From positions 868,001 to 932,000 of the forward strand of contig NZ_CP097127.1 of assembly GCF_023330665.1 (NCBI RefSeq): 64,000 bases of DNA, read 5' to 3'. The notes under the pieces were generated by a model that worked only from the letters and a program-made list of their open reading frames with translations, ran no database searches and was not told the origin of the DNA. Numbering within the stretch: position 1 is the first letter of the stretch; the number at the start of each line of letters is the position of its first letter. Shown here piece by piece: positions 16,033 through 25,178 of this stretch. The translations under genes and the position numbers were made by a program. The DNA is from Conexibacter sp. S30A1. Lineage in GTDB: Bacteria; Actinomycetota; Thermoleophilia; Solirubrobacterales; Solirubrobacteraceae.

Positions 16033-16773
16033 ATGCTCGGACTACCAGAGAAGATCCACGCGCTGCTGTTCGACATGGACGGCGTGCTGACCAAGACCGC
16101 CACGGTCCACGCGCAGGCATGGAAGCAGGCGTTTGACGCCTTCCTGCGCGAACGGGCGGCGCAAACCGGCGATCGGTTCGTGCCCTTTGACGCAGAGTCC
16201 GACTACGACGAGTACGTCGACGGCAAACCACGTGAGGATGGCGTGCGCTCTTTTCTGGCTTCCCGCGGCATCGAGCTGCCGGAGGGCAGGCCCGAGGACC
16301 CGCCAAGCGCCCGGACCGTGCATGGGCTCGGCAACGACAAGAACGAGCGGATGCTCGCGCTGATCCATGCACACGGCGTGGAGCCCTATCCCGGGTCACT
16401 GCGCTACGTGCGCGCGGCGCAGAGCGCCGGGCTGCAGGTGGCGGTCGTCTCCTCCAGCACCAACACCCACGAGGTGCTCGCCGCCGCCAGCCTGGACGAA
16501 CTGTTTGCGACGGTCGTCGACGGGCATGTCGCTGAGCGCGAGCAGCTGGCCGGCAAGCCAGCCCCCGACACCTTCCTTGCCGCCGCACGCAGACTGGATG
16601 CCCCGCCCGATCAGGCGGCGGTGTTTGAGGACGCGCTGTCGGGCGTGGCGGCCGGACACGCTGGGCACTTCGGTTACGTGGTCGGCGTCGACCGTGTAGG
16701 CCAGCGTCAGGCGCTGCTCGAACACGGCGCCGACGTCGTCGTCAGCGACCTGGCGGAGCTGCTCAGCTCTTGA
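16033..16773 (+). CDS. HAD-superfamily beta-phosphoglucomutase-like phosphatase
   Basis: A 246-residue HAD protein. The nucleophile and acid/base are the two Asp of '[10 protein letters not shown]', motif II is '[10 protein letters not shown]', the lysine is in 'GKPAPDTF' and motif III is 'VFEDALSGV'. The large cap and the 'DGKPREDGV' substrate loop are the beta-phosphoglucomutase type. Its stop overlaps the TTG start of a GH65 phosphorylase. That enzyme releases beta-glucose 1-phosphate, which this one would isomerise to glucose 6-phosphate. The same gene pair occurs in mycobacteria (Rv3400/Rv3401, from memory). Confidence 0.88.
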   Translation: MLGLPEKIHALLFDMDGVLTKTATVHAQAWKQAFDAFLRERAAQTGDRFVPFDAESDYDEYVDGKPREDGVRSFLASRGIELPEGRPEDPPSARTVHGLGNDKNERMLALIHAHGVEPYPGSLRYVRAAQSAGLQVAVVSSSTNTHEVLAAASLDELFATVVDGHVAEREQLAGKPAPDTFLAAARRLDAPPDQAAVFEDALSGVAAGHAGHFGYVVGVDRVGQRQALLEHGADVVVSDLAELLSS

Positions 16774-19133
16774 TCAGCCAATCCACATACCGCATCGAGC
16801 CCTGGGCAGTTCGTGAGAGCGAGCTCGACCTCGAGCGCCTGGCTCAGGCGGAGTCGCTGTTCGCGCTGTCAAACGGTCACGTCGGTCTGCGCGGAAACCT
16901 CGATGAGGGTGAGCCCAGCGGCCTGCCCGGCACCTACCTCGGGGGTTTCTGGGACACGCGCCCGCTCCCCTATGCCGAGGCCGGCTACGGCGACCCTGAG
17001 CAGGGGCAGATGGTCGTCAACGTCACCGACGGCAAGATCATCCGCTTGCTCGTGGACGACGCGCCGTTCGACGTGCGCTACGGCACGCTCGGACGCCACG
17101 AGCGCGTGCTTGACCTCCGCGCTGGCACGCTGCAGCGCGAGCTGGAATGGACCACGCCCGCACGCAGCACGGTGTCGGTGCGCTCGACGCGGGTTGTGTC
17201 GCTGGTGCAGCGCTCAATCGCCGCCATCCGTTATGAGGTACAGGCACACGACCAGCCGGTCCGGGTCGTGGTGCAGTCCGAGCTCGTCGCCAACGAGCGG
17301 CTGCCCGACTCAGATCGGGATCCGCGCGCCCAGGGAACACAACAGGCAGACCTGCTCGCCGTTGGTCACGACGCCAGCGATCTGCGCGCACTTCTGGTGC
17401 ACCGCACCGCCGGCAGCAACCTGTACCTCGCCGCAGCGATGGATCACCAACTGCAGACACCGCTGGGCGCGGTGCACGAGGTCGAGGCTGCCGGGGACGT
17501 GGCGCGGATGACGGTCAGTGCCAGGCTCGAGCCGGGGCAGTCGCTGGTGCTCGTCAAGTTCCTGGCCTACGGCTGGTCGCGCGAGCGCTCCGAGCAGGCG
17601 CTCGGCGACCAGGTCATCGCGGCGCTGACGCAGGCAAGGGCAACCGGCTGGGACGGGCTGCTCGATCAGCAACGCGCATACCTGAACAGTTTCTGGGAGC
17701 GCGGTGACGTGGAGGTCGAAGGCGACGCCGAGCTGCAGCAGGCCGTGCGCTTCAGCCTCTTCCACGTCCTGCAGGCGGCGGCACGTGCGCAGCAGCGGGC
17801 GATCGCCGCCAAGGGCCTGACCGGTTCCGGCTACGACGGCCACGCCTTCTGGGATACGGAGTCATTCGTTTTGCCGTTGCTCACCTACACCCTCCCCCAG
17901 GCCGCCGCCGAGGCGCTGCGCTGGCGCCACTCGACGCTCGAGCTCGCGAGCCGCCGCGCACGGGAGCTGCGACTCGCCGGCGCCGCCTTCCCGTGGCGCA
18001 CGATTCACGGTGAGGAGAGCTCGGGCTACTGGCCTGCGGGGATGGCGGCGTTTCACATCAACGCCGACATCGCCGCCGCGGTGGAGCGCTACACGCACGC
18101 CACCGGCGACGAGCAGTTCGAGCGGGAGGTGGGCCTTGAGCTGCTGGTGCAGACCGCGCGGCTGTGGATCTCGCTCGGCCATTTCACCGGTGACGGGCAC
18201 TTTCGCATCGACGGGGTGACAGGGCCCGACGAGTACAGCGCCGTTGCCGACAACAACGTCTACACCAACCTGATGGCCAAACGTAACCTCGCCGCGGCGG
18301 CGGCGGCGGCGGCGCGCCAGCGGGAGGCGGCCGTCGCGCTGGGTGTCGCAGAGGACGAGCGGGCCGTCTGGCTTGAAGCCGCCGACGCGATGACGATTCC
18401 GTTCGACGAGCGCCTTGGGGTCCACTGCCAGGCCGAGGGCTTCACCGACCACGCGCGCTTTGATTTCGCTGCCGCCGGCCCCAAGAGCTACCCGCTGATG
18501 CTCCACTTCCCCTACTTTGAGCTCTACCGCAAGCAGGTCGTCAAGCAAGCCGATCTCGTGCTCGCCATGCTCGTCTGCTCAGACGCGTTCACGCCCGAGC
18601 AGAAGCTCGCAAACTTCAACTACTACGAACCGCTGACGGTGCGCGACTCGTCGCTTTCAGCCTGTACCCAGGCGGTCATCGCGGCCGAGGTGGGCTACCT
18701 CGAGCTGGCCCACGCCTACTTCCGCGAGGCGGCGCTGATGGACCTGGATGACCTCGAGCACAACGTCCGCAACGGGCTGCACATCGCCTCGCTGGCCGGC
18801 GCCTGGATCGCCGCCGTGGCCGGGTTCGGGGGCATGCGCGACGACGGCGCCAGGCTGCGCTTCGCACCGGCGCTGCCCGAGGAGATCAGCCGGCTGCGCT
18901 TCCGCATGCTCTACCAGGGCTCGACGATGCAGGTGGCGATCGACCGGCAGCAGGTGATCTACACGCTGCTCGATGGACCGGAGCTCACGCTGTATCACCG
19001 CGATGAGGCGTGCCGGCTGACGGTAGACCAACCGCTTGCACGACCGCTTGCCCTGCCCGTCAAGCGCTCCAAGGCCCCGCGTCAGCCGCCGGGGCGCGAG
19101 CCGCGCCATCAGCACCGACACGCCTCCACATGA
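16770..19133 (+). CDS. Glycoside hydrolase family 65 disaccharide phosphorylase
   Basis: A 787-residue GH65 protein with the N-terminal beta-sandwich, linker, (alpha/alpha)6 barrel and C-terminal beta-sheet. The catalytic acid is E488 in '[13 protein letters not shown]'. '[10 protein letters not shown]' and '[10 protein letters not shown]' are the substrate and phosphate sites of maltose/trehalose/kojibiose phosphorylases. TTG 16770 overlaps the stop of the phosphoglucomutase gene, so the pair is coupled. The disaccharide cannot be read from sequence; trehalose or maltose are most likely. The last 74 bases overlap, tail to tail, the acetyltransferase gene on the other strand. Confidence 0.9.
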   Translation: MISQSTYRIEPWAVRESELDLERLAQAESLFALSNGHVGLRGNLDEGEPSGLPGTYLGGFWDTRPLPYAEAGYGDPEQGQMVVNVTDGKIIRLLVDDAPFDVRYGTLGRHERVLDLRAGTLQRELEWTTPARSTVSVRSTRVVSLVQRSIAAIRYEVQAHDQPVRVVVQSELVANERLPDSDRDPRAQGTQQADLLAVGHDASDLRALLVHRTAGSNLYLAAAMDHQLQTPLGAVHEVEAAGDVARMTVSARLEPGQSLVLVKFLAYGWSRERSEQALGDQVIAALTQARATGWDGLLDQQRAYLNSFWERGDVEVEGDAELQQAVRFSLFHVLQAAARAQQRAIAAKGLTGSGYDGHAFWDTESFVLPLLTYTLPQAAAEALRWRHSTLELASRRARELRLAGAAFPWRTIHGEESSGYWPAGMAAFHINADIAAAVERYTHATGDEQFEREVGLELLVQTARLWISLGHFTGDGHFRIDGVTGPDEYSAVADNNVYTNLMAKRNLAAAAAAAARQREAAVALGVAEDERAVWLEAADAMTIPFDERLGVHCQAEGFTDHARFDFAAAGPKSYPLMLHFPYFELYRKQVVKQADLVLAMLVCSDAFTPEQKLANFNYYEPLTVRDSSLSACTQAVIAAEVGYLELAHAYFREAALMDLDDLEHNVRNGLHIASLAGAWIAAVAGFGGMRDDGARLRFAPALPEEISRLRFRMLYQGSTMQVAIDRQQVIYTLLDGPELTLYHRDEACRLTVDQPLARPLALPVKRSKAPRQPPGREPRHQHRHAST

Positions 19134-19572
19134 CGATATGGGGTCCGATCAGCGGCTCTTCGAAGACCTCTCCCCAGGCGCTCATCCCACCGCGCTCGTA
19201 GAGCCCTCGTGCGGCGATGCGCGCATTGCACCAGAGGATTCCGCCGCCAAGGCCGGCGACGTGCGCGACGTGCGCGTCAAGCAGCGCGCCGCCGATGCCG
19301 CGGCTGCGGTGCTCGGGGGCAACCGCCATGCCGCGCAGACGCCAGGCGCCCCCGTCGGGCCTGCCAAACGGCGGCTCGTCCGGGGTCAGCACCGCCACGC
19401 CGATCACCTCGCCCTGGCCGTCGAGCGCCGCGAACGCGACCGTGCTTGACGCCGTCGCGTCCGGCGGCAGGTAGGGCTCATCCGCCGGCAGATGGGGTCG
19501 TAGCACCGCGCGGCGCAGCGGTAGGGTGCGCGCGACCGCCACCCGGCAGACCGTGTAATCAGGCCCGACCAT
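19060..19572 (-). CDS. GNAT-family N-acetyltransferase
   Basis: About 170 residues. The acetyl-CoA pyrophosphate loop is in 'VAPEHRSRGIGGALL' (the R/QxxGxG/A motif). Strand and helix order fit GNAT, with a C-terminal 'NARIAARGLYERGGM' helix like those of amino-acid or peptide acetyltransferases. I use the ATG at 19572; an in-frame one at 19590 is also possible, and neither has a clear ribosome binding site. The C-terminus overlaps the end of the GH65 gene. It diverges from an MFS gene with almost no spacer. Confidence 0.75.
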   Translation of the reverse strand: MVGPDYTVCRVAVARTLPLRRAVLRPHLPADEPYLPPDATASSTVAFAALDGQGEVIGVAVLTPDEPPFGRPDGGAWRLRGMAVAPEHRSRGIGGALLDAHVAHVAGLGGGILWCNARIAARGLYERGGMSAWGEVFEEPLIGPHIVMWRRVGADGAARAPAADAGPWSA

Positions 19573-19596
19573 GTCCAGCGATGCTCGCACACAGCG

Positions 19597-20928
19597 GTGG
19601 CGGCTCGCGCGGCGACGGTAACCTCGCAGCTCGTGCGCGGGGAGATCAGGGCCAGATCACACTCCCTGCGCGAGCTCGTGCACGCCGCCGGTGGACCCGC
19701 GCTGGTGCTGGCCACGATGCTCGACGCCGCCGGCACCGGACTGATCGCACCGCTCACAATCCTGTACTTCGTGGTCGGCGTGCGCCTGCCGGTGGGGCTG
19801 GTCGGAACCGGCATGACGATCGGCGGAGCGATCGCGTTGATGGCCGCCCCGCTGGGCGGCCATTTCGTGGACCGAGCCGGCTCCCGGCGGGCGCTCCTGG
19901 TCGGTTGGAGCGCCGCCGGCATCGCCGTCGCAGGCTACGCACTGGTCCGCAGCTGGCCCGAGCTGATCGTGGCGGTGAGCGCGCTCGGGATCGCCACCAG
20001 CGTCGGCGGCACGGCGCGCTCGACGCTGCTCTCAGCGCTCGTGGCGCCGGGCGACATAGCACGTGTGATGGCCCTTGTGCGCGCATTTCGCAACGTCGGC
20101 TACGGTGTCGGCGGGCTGCTTGCCACCGCCGCGCTCGCGGCCGGACACCAGGGTTTTCTCTTTGCGATCTACGGCGACGCGGCGAGCTTCCTGCTGGGCG
20201 CAGCGCTCGTGCTGGCGGCGGGCCGGCGACTGCGGTCGGTCTCCGGGGACAGCGCACAGCCCGGCCGTGCGCCGAAGGGGCTCGGTGGCTCCCGAGGGCG
20301 CCCGGTCACCCTGCGCACCGTGCTTACCGACCGGCGCTTTGTCACGCTGGGCCTGCTAGACGGGCTCACAAGCTTTCACCAGGTCGCCCTGCAGGTCGCC
20401 CTGCCGCTCTGGGTGGTGCTCTTCACCCACGCCCCGCGCGAGCTGGTCGGGTTGCTTTACACGCTCAACACGGCACTCGTGGTGCTCGCGCAGGTGCGCG
20501 TCGCTCGCGGCGTGCGAGTGCTCGCGCAGGCGCCTCGCGCGCTGCTCTACACCGCGATCGCGATGGCCGGCGCAGGCGCTGCCTTCCTGGGCGCCCACTA
20601 TGCCGGCGCGGTGGCCGCCACCGTGCTGCTCGTGGCAGGCGCGACGCTGATGACGGCGGCCGAGATGCTCTCCTCGGCCGCCAACTGGATCGTGACCTAC
20701 GCGCTGGCTGACCCCGAGCACCGCGGCAAGTACCTGTCGGTCTACTCAATGGGCGCCGGGCTCGGCAGGGCCGCCGGACCGTCGGTGACCGCAGCGCTGG
20801 CCAGCGCCGGAGCGCTGCCCCTCTGGCCGGTGATCGCCGCGATCGTCGCCGCCGGAGCACTGCCGACAGCCGCGATCGCCAGGGCGGCGCAGGGTGCTGT
20901 CTCAGGCAGCGCAGCAGGAGAGCTTTGA
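19597..20928 (+). CDS. MFS transporter
   Basis: A 443-residue protein with about 12 spans. The loop 2-3 motif is 'GGHFVDRAGSRRALL' and the central loop is charged (about residues 205-235). It is unlike the copy at 14703-15974 in detail. Substrate is unknown. The start codon is GTG and the true start could lie 12 codons further in. The last 27 bases overlap the end of merA tail to tail, but nothing indicates a role in mercury handling. Confidence 0.82.
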   Translation: MAARAATVTSQLVRGEIRARSHSLRELVHAAGGPALVLATMLDAAGTGLIAPLTILYFVVGVRLPVGLVGTGMTIGGAIALMAAPLGGHFVDRAGSRRALLVGWSAAGIAVAGYALVRSWPELIVAVSALGIATSVGGTARSTLLSALVAPGDIARVMALVRAFRNVGYGVGGLLATAALAAGHQGFLFAIYGDAASFLLGAALVLAAGRRLRSVSGDSAQPGRAPKGLGGSRGRPVTLRTVLTDRRFVTLGLLDGLTSFHQVALQVALPLWVVLFTHAPRELVGLLYTLNTALVVLAQVRVARGVRVLAQAPRALLYTAIAMAGAGAAFLGAHYAGAVAATVLLVAGATLMTAAEMLSSAANWIVTYALADPEHRGKYLSVYSMGAGLGRAAGPSVTAALASAGALPLWPVIAAIVAAGALPTAAIARAAQGAVSGSAAGEL

Positions 20929-22500
20929 GACGTCACGCCCGAAGGTCTGGGCGGCGAGCTTGAGCCCTTCGGCCATCGTCAGGTACGGTGCCCACGTCGA
21001 GGCCAGGTCGGTGACGGTCATCCCGGCCTTGATCGCCAGCACCGCAGCCTGGATCACCTCGCCGGCGGCGTCGGCGATGACGCTCGCGCCAAGCAGCCGC
21101 CCGGTGTCCGCTTCGGCCACGAGCTTGAACAGCCCGCTTGTGTCGCCGTTGACGAGCGCCCGCGGGATCGCCTCAAGCGGCAGGATCGTTGTCTGCACGT
21201 CAAAGCCCTGCTCGCGCGCCCGCTCCTCGGTGAGGCCCGCCAGCGCGATCTGCGGGCTGGTGAAGATGATCTGCGGCAGGTTGGCGAAGTCAAGGCGCTG
21301 CTCGTCGCCGCCCAGCGCGTTCTGCGCGGCGGCCGCGCCGCCGGCGGCGGCGACGTAGACGAAGCGCGGCTGGCTGGTGACGTCCCCGGCGGCGTAGATC
21401 GACGGGACGCTCGTGCGCTGGTCGCGGTCGACGAGGATCGCGCCGCTTGAGTCGGTGTTCACGTCCACCGTGTCCAGCCCGAGGTGCTCGCTGTTCGGTT
21501 GACGGCCGGTCGCGACGAGGATCTGGTCGACGTGAACCTCCCGGGTCTCAGCGCCCACTTGGACCTCGAGCACCTTCTCGCCGTCCTCTGAGCGCACGCG
21601 CCGCGTGTGCGCGTGCTCAAGCACCGTGTGCCCCTGGTCCTCCAGCACCTGCCGGATCATGGCGGAGACCTCAGGCTCGGAGCGCGGGGTCAGCGCCCGC
21701 CGGGAGATGAACGTCACGTGGGCGCCGAAGTTGCCGAACATCTGTCCGAGCTCGAGGCCGACGGAGTTTGCGCCGATCACCGCCAGCCGTCGTGGCGGCT
21801 CGAGCACCTCGAGCGCCGAGGTTGAGGTTAGGTAGCCGGCGGCTTCCAGTCCCTCGATCTCAGGGATCGCCGGCCGGGCGCCGGTGGCGATCAGGATCGC
21901 GCGGCCTGAGATCGTCTCACCATCCACCTCCACGGTGTGCGGGCCGCTGAGGCGTGCGGCGCCGGCGCGCAGCACGATGCCGTACTCGTCGATCAGGTCG
22001 ATGTACTTCTCCTGGCGCAGGCGCTCCACGAGTGCCGCCTTGACCGAGACCGCGTGACGCAGCGCACCCGCCTGACCGCCGTGCTTGAGGGAGGAGACCA
22101 GCAGGCTCTTTGACGGAATGCAACCGATGTTCACGCAGGTGCCGCCGATCGTGCCCATCTCCAGCATCAGCACGCTGTGGCCCAGGTCGCGGGCGCGGAT
22201 CGCGCCGGCAAAGGCCCCGCCTCCGGAGCCCAGCACAATCAGGTCGTAGTCGTAGCTGTCGCCATCGGATGCTGGGCCATCGGCGTTTGCCGGCTCACGC
22301 AACCCAGCGACACGGTAGTGGGTGCCGTCAAGCGCCCGGTTCATCTCCTCCAGGCTCGGGCCGCCCGGGGCGATCGTCCCGGCACCGGAGCGCCAGTCGA
22401 TCTTCACCGCGTGCGCGCCCGCTCGTTCTAGTCCCTGCCGCACGTGCACGGCACAGTCCGCGCACGTCATCCCCTCGATCACCAGCTCGACATCCGCCAT
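20902..22500 (-). CDS. merA: Mercuric reductase MerA with N-terminal heavy-metal domain
   Basis: A 532-residue flavoprotein reducing Hg(II) to Hg(0) with NADPH. The N-terminal HMA domain carries C13 and C16 ('GMTCADC'). The FAD motif is 'VLGSGGGAFAGA' and the redox-active pair is C122/C127 in 'GGTCVNIGCIPSK'. The C-terminal vicinal pair C529-C530 ('LSCCAA') is the mercury-capturing tail that separates MerA from lipoamide dehydrogenase. All key residues are present. GGAGGA six bases before the ATG fixes the start. It diverges from an ArsR-family gene, and its promoter shares the palindrome at 22539-22548. Confidence 0.96.
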   Translation of the reverse strand: MADVELVIEGMTCADCAVHVRQGLERAGAHAVKIDWRSGAGTIAPGGPSLEEMNRALDGTHYRVAGLREPANADGPASDGDSYDYDLIVLGSGGGAFAGAIRARDLGHSVLMLEMGTIGGTCVNIGCIPSKSLLVSSLKHGGQAGALRHAVSVKAALVERLRQEKYIDLIDEYGIVLRAGAARLSGPHTVEVDGETISGRAILIATGARPAIPEIEGLEAAGYLTSTSALEVLEPPRRLAVIGANSVGLELGQMFGNFGAHVTFISRRALTPRSEPEVSAMIRQVLEDQGHTVLEHAHTRRVRSEDGEKVLEVQVGAETREVHVDQILVATGRQPNSEHLGLDTVDVNTDSSGAILVDRDQRTSVPSIYAAGDVTSQPRFVYVAAAGGAAAAQNALGGDEQRLDFANLPQIIFTSPQIALAGLTEERAREQGFDVQTTILPLEAIPRALVNGDTSGLFKLVAEADTGRLLGASVIADAAGEVIQAAVLAIKAGMTVTDLASTWAPYLTMAEGLKLAAQTFGRDVSKLSCCAA

Positions 22501-22538
22501 GTGCCGTCCTCCATGCGCAATCGCTCATATTCGTAACT

Positions 22539-22548
22539 TCGTATACGA
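22539..22548. promoter_or_regulatory. Palindromic operator between merA and the ArsR-type regulator
   Basis: TCGTATACGA is a perfect 10-bp palindrome in the 56-base divergent spacer, with a second TTCGTA copy at 22530-22535. TATACG within it sits at the right distance to be the -10 box of the regulator gene, whose ATG at 22557 has no ribosome binding site and may be leaderless. ArsR-family repressors typically bind such sites and release on metal binding. Confidence 0.55.
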
Positions 22549-22556
22549 TACACACC

Positions 22557-22967
22557 ATGTCAACCGACACAGCACCGAGCCTCGCCCCAGAGCCTGTCGG
22601 CGCGGTAGCCGATCTCCTCGCCGATGCCCCTTTTCGCCTCCCCCGCGAGCCCACCGAAAACCAGCTGCTTGCCAAATACTTCCGCGCCTTCGGCGACGCT
22701 ACGCGGCTTCACATCCTTGAGCTGCTGGCCGACGGCGAGCTCTCGGTCAATCAGATCGTCGCGCAGGTGAACACAAGCCAGCCGCGCACCTCCGCGCACC
22801 TTGCGTGCCTGCGCTGGTGCGGGTTTGTGACCACGCGCCGCGAACATCGGACGGTCTACTACCGCCTGGCCGACGAACGCGCCCGGCAGATGCTCGAGCT
22901 CGCCCGGGCGATGCTGGCCGGCAACGCCGAGCACGTCGCCGCCTGTCGCACGCTCGGCGGCTGCTGA
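22557..22967 (+). CDS. ArsR-family mercury-responsive transcriptional repressor
   Basis: A 136-residue winged-helix protein. 'LAKYFRAFGDATRLHILELL' and 'SVNQIVAQVNTSQPRTSAHL' are the classic ArsR/SmtB helices, and the wing is 'TTRREHRTVYYRL'. Cysteines in 'LACLRWCGF' and near the C-terminus ('ACRTLGGC') could bind thiophilic metal. In Streptomyces the mer operon is controlled by an ArsR-family protein rather than a classic MerR, and this layout matches. The ATG is preceded directly by promoter-like sequence, so the mRNA is probably leaderless. Confidence 0.88.
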   Translation: MSTDTAPSLAPEPVGAVADLLADAPFRLPREPTENQLLAKYFRAFGDATRLHILELLADGELSVNQIVAQVNTSQPRTSAHLACLRWCGFVTTRREHRTVYYRLADERARQMLELARAMLAGNAEHVAACRTLGGC

Positions 22968-23000
22968 AGCGTCGCGCCGAGTCCGGGCTGCAGCCCGCTT

Positions 23001-23033
23001 CTACAATCGTGTAGTCTCTCTACAGATCTGTAG
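23001..23033. promoter_or_regulatory. Twin BlaI/CopY-type operator palindromes
   Basis: CTACAATCGTGTAG (23001-23014) has 5-bp inverted arms and CTACAGATCTGTAG (23020-23033) is a perfect 14-bp palindrome. Their centres are 19 bp apart and they end 25 bp before the first gene of the operon. BlaI/MecI/CopY repressors bind TACA...TGTA dyads, and the last two genes of this same operon encode a BlaI-type repressor and an M56 protease. TACAAT inside the first dyad may be the -10 box. Confidence 0.65.
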
Positions 23034-23058
23034 AAAGCCGGCAGGATTCGGAGGCCAC

Positions 23059-23643
23059 GTGGACAGACTCATGCTTAGACCCAGGCTTGTGGGTGGCGCG
23101 GTGACCCTGGGACTGGTGCTAGCCGCCGCCGGCGGCGTCGCTGGCATCGCCACCAGCAGCGCCGGAACCGTGAAACCGAGACAGATCGCGGCGAGGCGCA
23201 CGACGCGCGAGGCCGCCTTCACCTTGCTTGACGGTCGGCAGACGAGCCTAGGAGCGTTCGCCGACCGGCCGCTGATGGTGTGGTTCGTGGCCAACGGCTG
23301 TGCGAGTTGCGCGGTCAGCATCCCGACCGTCGCGCGCCACCTGTCGGCCTTTCGGGCCGCCGGGGTGCATGTGCTGGTGCTCGGCATCTATGGGGAGTTC
23401 GGCCGCGGCAAGGGGGCGGACACGCAGCTCGCGCAGTTCGGAAGCTCGACGGCAGGCCGCAGCTTCCACAGTCTCGTGTGGACATGGGGCGTTGCCTCGG
23501 CCCGGCTGACGACGATGTTTGACCCGGGCGGCATCCCCGATCAGTACTTCCTGCGCGACCGCGCGGGCCTCACGCTCTACCGAGGTATCGCGCCGGTCTC
23601 AACGATCCACGCTCTGCTGTCTCACCTGAAGGAGATCTCATGA
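23059..23643 (+). CDS. Exported thioredoxin-like protein (CASC)
   Basis: A 194-residue protein with an N-terminal membrane anchor or signal (about 10-30), then a TlpA/AhpC-type thioredoxin fold with the active site 'NGCASCAVS' (CxxC). Its C-terminal part ('MFDPGGIPDQYFL') parallels the protein at 24483 ('TYDPNGYLDIYYL'), so the two are paralogues. It probably acts outside the membrane, where it could reduce or carry mercury thiolates; that role is inferred from context only. GGAGG four bases before the GTG fixes the start. Its stop overlaps the next gene. Confidence 0.78.
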   Translation: MDRLMLRPRLVGGAVTLGLVLAAAGGVAGIATSSAGTVKPRQIAARRTTREAAFTLLDGRQTSLGAFADRPLMVWFVANGCASCAVSIPTVARHLSAFRAAGVHVLVLGIYGEFGRGKGADTQLAQFGSSTAGRSFHSLVWTWGVASARLTTMFDPGGIPDQYFLRDRAGLTLYRGIAPVSTIHALLSHLKEIS

Positions 23644-23867
23644 AGCCACAGTCCGAGCCGAGGTCCGGCGGCGCCGCGTGGCTCGTACTGCTGCTGCCGC
23701 TGCTGTGCTGCGGCGGTCCCCTGCTGCTGGCCGCCGCCGCCACACTCGGCGCGATCGCCTGGGGTGCGCTGGGCGCCGCGGTCGCGCTGCTGGTCGGTGG
23801 TGGTGTCGTTTTGGTGCGGCGCCGTGCGCGGCGCTGCTGCACTCCAGAGACCCGAGGGTCCCGATGA
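23640..23867 (+). CDS. MerF-like small mercury transport membrane protein
   Basis: A 75-residue protein with two membrane spans (about 12-32 and 40-60). It has two vicinal cysteine pairs, C23-C24 in span 1 ('PLLCCGGPLL') and C66-C67 in the cytoplasmic tail ('RRCCTPE'). Size, topology and cysteine spacing match MerF (about 81 residues, pairs near 21-22 and 71-72, from memory). In the Mer model the first pair takes Hg(II) and the second hands it on to MerA. Overall sequence is too short and Ala/Leu-rich to be certain. It is overlapped by genes on both sides (ATGA). Confidence 0.7.
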   Translation: MKPQSEPRSGGAAWLVLLLPLLCCGGPLLLAAAATLGAIAWGALGAAVALLVGGGVVLVRRRARRCCTPETRGSR

Positions 23868-24490
23868 CGACGCTCTCCTCGGACGTCGCGCAGCGTTCCA
23901 AGCCGCGCGCCGCCCTCGCGTGGCGCACGCTGGCGCGGGACGTGGCAGCCGACAGGGTGGCGCGCACCGTGTTCGCGGTCGCGGCCCTGCTGATCGCTGT
24001 CGGCTACTCGCTGCTCCTGCCGTTCGCGTACACGCAGCGGATTGAGCTGGCCAATTGGAACTACCTGAATGCCCGATACGTGGTCTTCAGCGTGGCATTC
24101 GCGGCGGGCCTGGCGTGGCTCGTCGCGCTTCAGGTCTATGCGGTGCGTCGCGTCGCGGCAGCCGGCCCCGCCCAGGCCGCGGGTCGAACGGGCCCGCTGG
24201 CCGGGCTCGCGGCGGTCGCAAGCGTGCTGCCGAGCCTCTTGTGTTGCAGCCCGATTCTGCCGACCCTGGTGGGGCTGCTTGGCCTGTCTGCCACCGCCCG
24301 CCTGACCACGACCGGAACCCTTCAGCACTTCTTCGCGACCGACGAGACCCTGGTCCTGGCTGGCGCGCTCGCGCTGCTGGTGCTCAGCGGTGCCTGGTCG
24401 ATGCGGAAGGTCTCGCGCGCAGCCTGCCTGGCCGACGGCTGTTGCACGCCGGAATCAAACAGCTCCCAGGGAGGCTCAGACCATGAGTAA
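23864..24490 (+). CDS. Membrane protein with two vicinal-cysteine pairs, probable mercury transporter
   Basis: A 208-residue protein with about four spans. The third carries a Cys-Cys-Ser-Pro motif ('SLLCCSPILPTLVG', about residues 123-136) and the C-terminal tail ends 'DGCCTPES'. The tail motif Cys-Cys-Thr-Pro-Glu is identical to that of the adjacent 75-residue protein, so both probably present metal at the inner face in the same way. It resembles MerT in logic (cysteine pair in a helix plus an inner pair) but is longer and I do not recognise the family. It overlaps both neighbours. Confidence 0.62.
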   Translation: MTTLSSDVAQRSKPRAALAWRTLARDVAADRVARTVFAVAALLIAVGYSLLLPFAYTQRIELANWNYLNARYVVFSVAFAAGLAWLVALQVYAVRRVAAAGPAQAAGRTGPLAGLAAVASVLPSLLCCSPILPTLVGLLGLSATARLTTTGTLQHFFATDETLVLAGALALLVLSGAWSMRKVSRAACLADGCCTPESNSSQGGSDHE

Positions 24491-25163
24491 GCGATCAGCC
24501 AGGCGCCCGGTGCCGCCCACCGCAAGAGGCGGCAGACAACAGTCCGCCAAGCCGCCGGCGAGCACCCGTGGCGCTCGCCGGCCGCTGCGACACTGGGCGC
24601 TCGGCGCCTCACTCCTTGCCGCGGTGGTCGTGGCTGTGGCGATCTACGCCGGCAGTCAAAAGGCTTCCACGCCAACCATCGCCAGCGGGTCGAGCGCGCA
24701 GTCCTCGGCCACGGCGCAGCTCGCACCGGACGGAACCTACAGCACGCTGACGGGCCTGCCGGGCTCGGTCTCGGCGTTGCGCGGTCATGCGACGCTGCTG
24801 TGGTTCGTAACCACCTGGTGCTCGAGCTGCCAGGCCGGCACCCAGGCGATGCGCGCCCAGATCCCGAAGCTCGCCGCCCACCACGTGCAGGTCGTAGAGC
24901 TGGAGCTCGCGGGCGACCTCGGCCAGGCCGGCCCGCCCATGACCGAGTTCGCCAGCCAGCTGGCCGGCGGGATGGTTCATGATCCCGCCTGGACCTTCGG
25001 CACCGCCTCCCCCACGCTCACCCGGACCTACGACCCGAACGGCTACCTTGACATCTACTACCTGCTCACCCCGAGCGGTCGCGTGGCCTACATCAACAGC
25101 AGTCCCGCGGCGACCATGGGCGCACTGCTGAACGCGGTTGACAAGATGACCCAGCATGCCTGA
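24483..25163 (+). CDS. Membrane-anchored thioredoxin-like protein (CSSC)
   Basis: A 226-residue protein. It has a basic Arg/Lys/Pro-rich cytoplasmic head (1-36), one span (about 37-56), a Ser/Ala/Thr-rich linker, then a thioredoxin fold with 'TTWCSSCQAGT'. The topology places the CxxC outside the membrane. It is paralogous to the protein at 23059. Its ATG overlaps the preceding gene by eight bases. It probably keeps the outer cysteines of the mercury transporters reduced or delivers metal to them; this is inference. Confidence 0.75.
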   Translation: MSKRSARRPVPPTARGGRQQSAKPPASTRGARRPLRHWALGASLLAAVVVAVAIYAGSQKASTPTIASGSSAQSSATAQLAPDGTYSTLTGLPGSVSALRGHATLLWFVTTWCSSCQAGTQAMRAQIPKLAAHHVQVVELELAGDLGQAGPPMTEFASQLAGGMVHDPAWTFGTASPTLTRTYDPNGYLDIYYLLTPSGRVAYINSSPAATMGALLNAVDKMTQHA

Positions 25164-25178
25164 AAACACGCCACAGCC

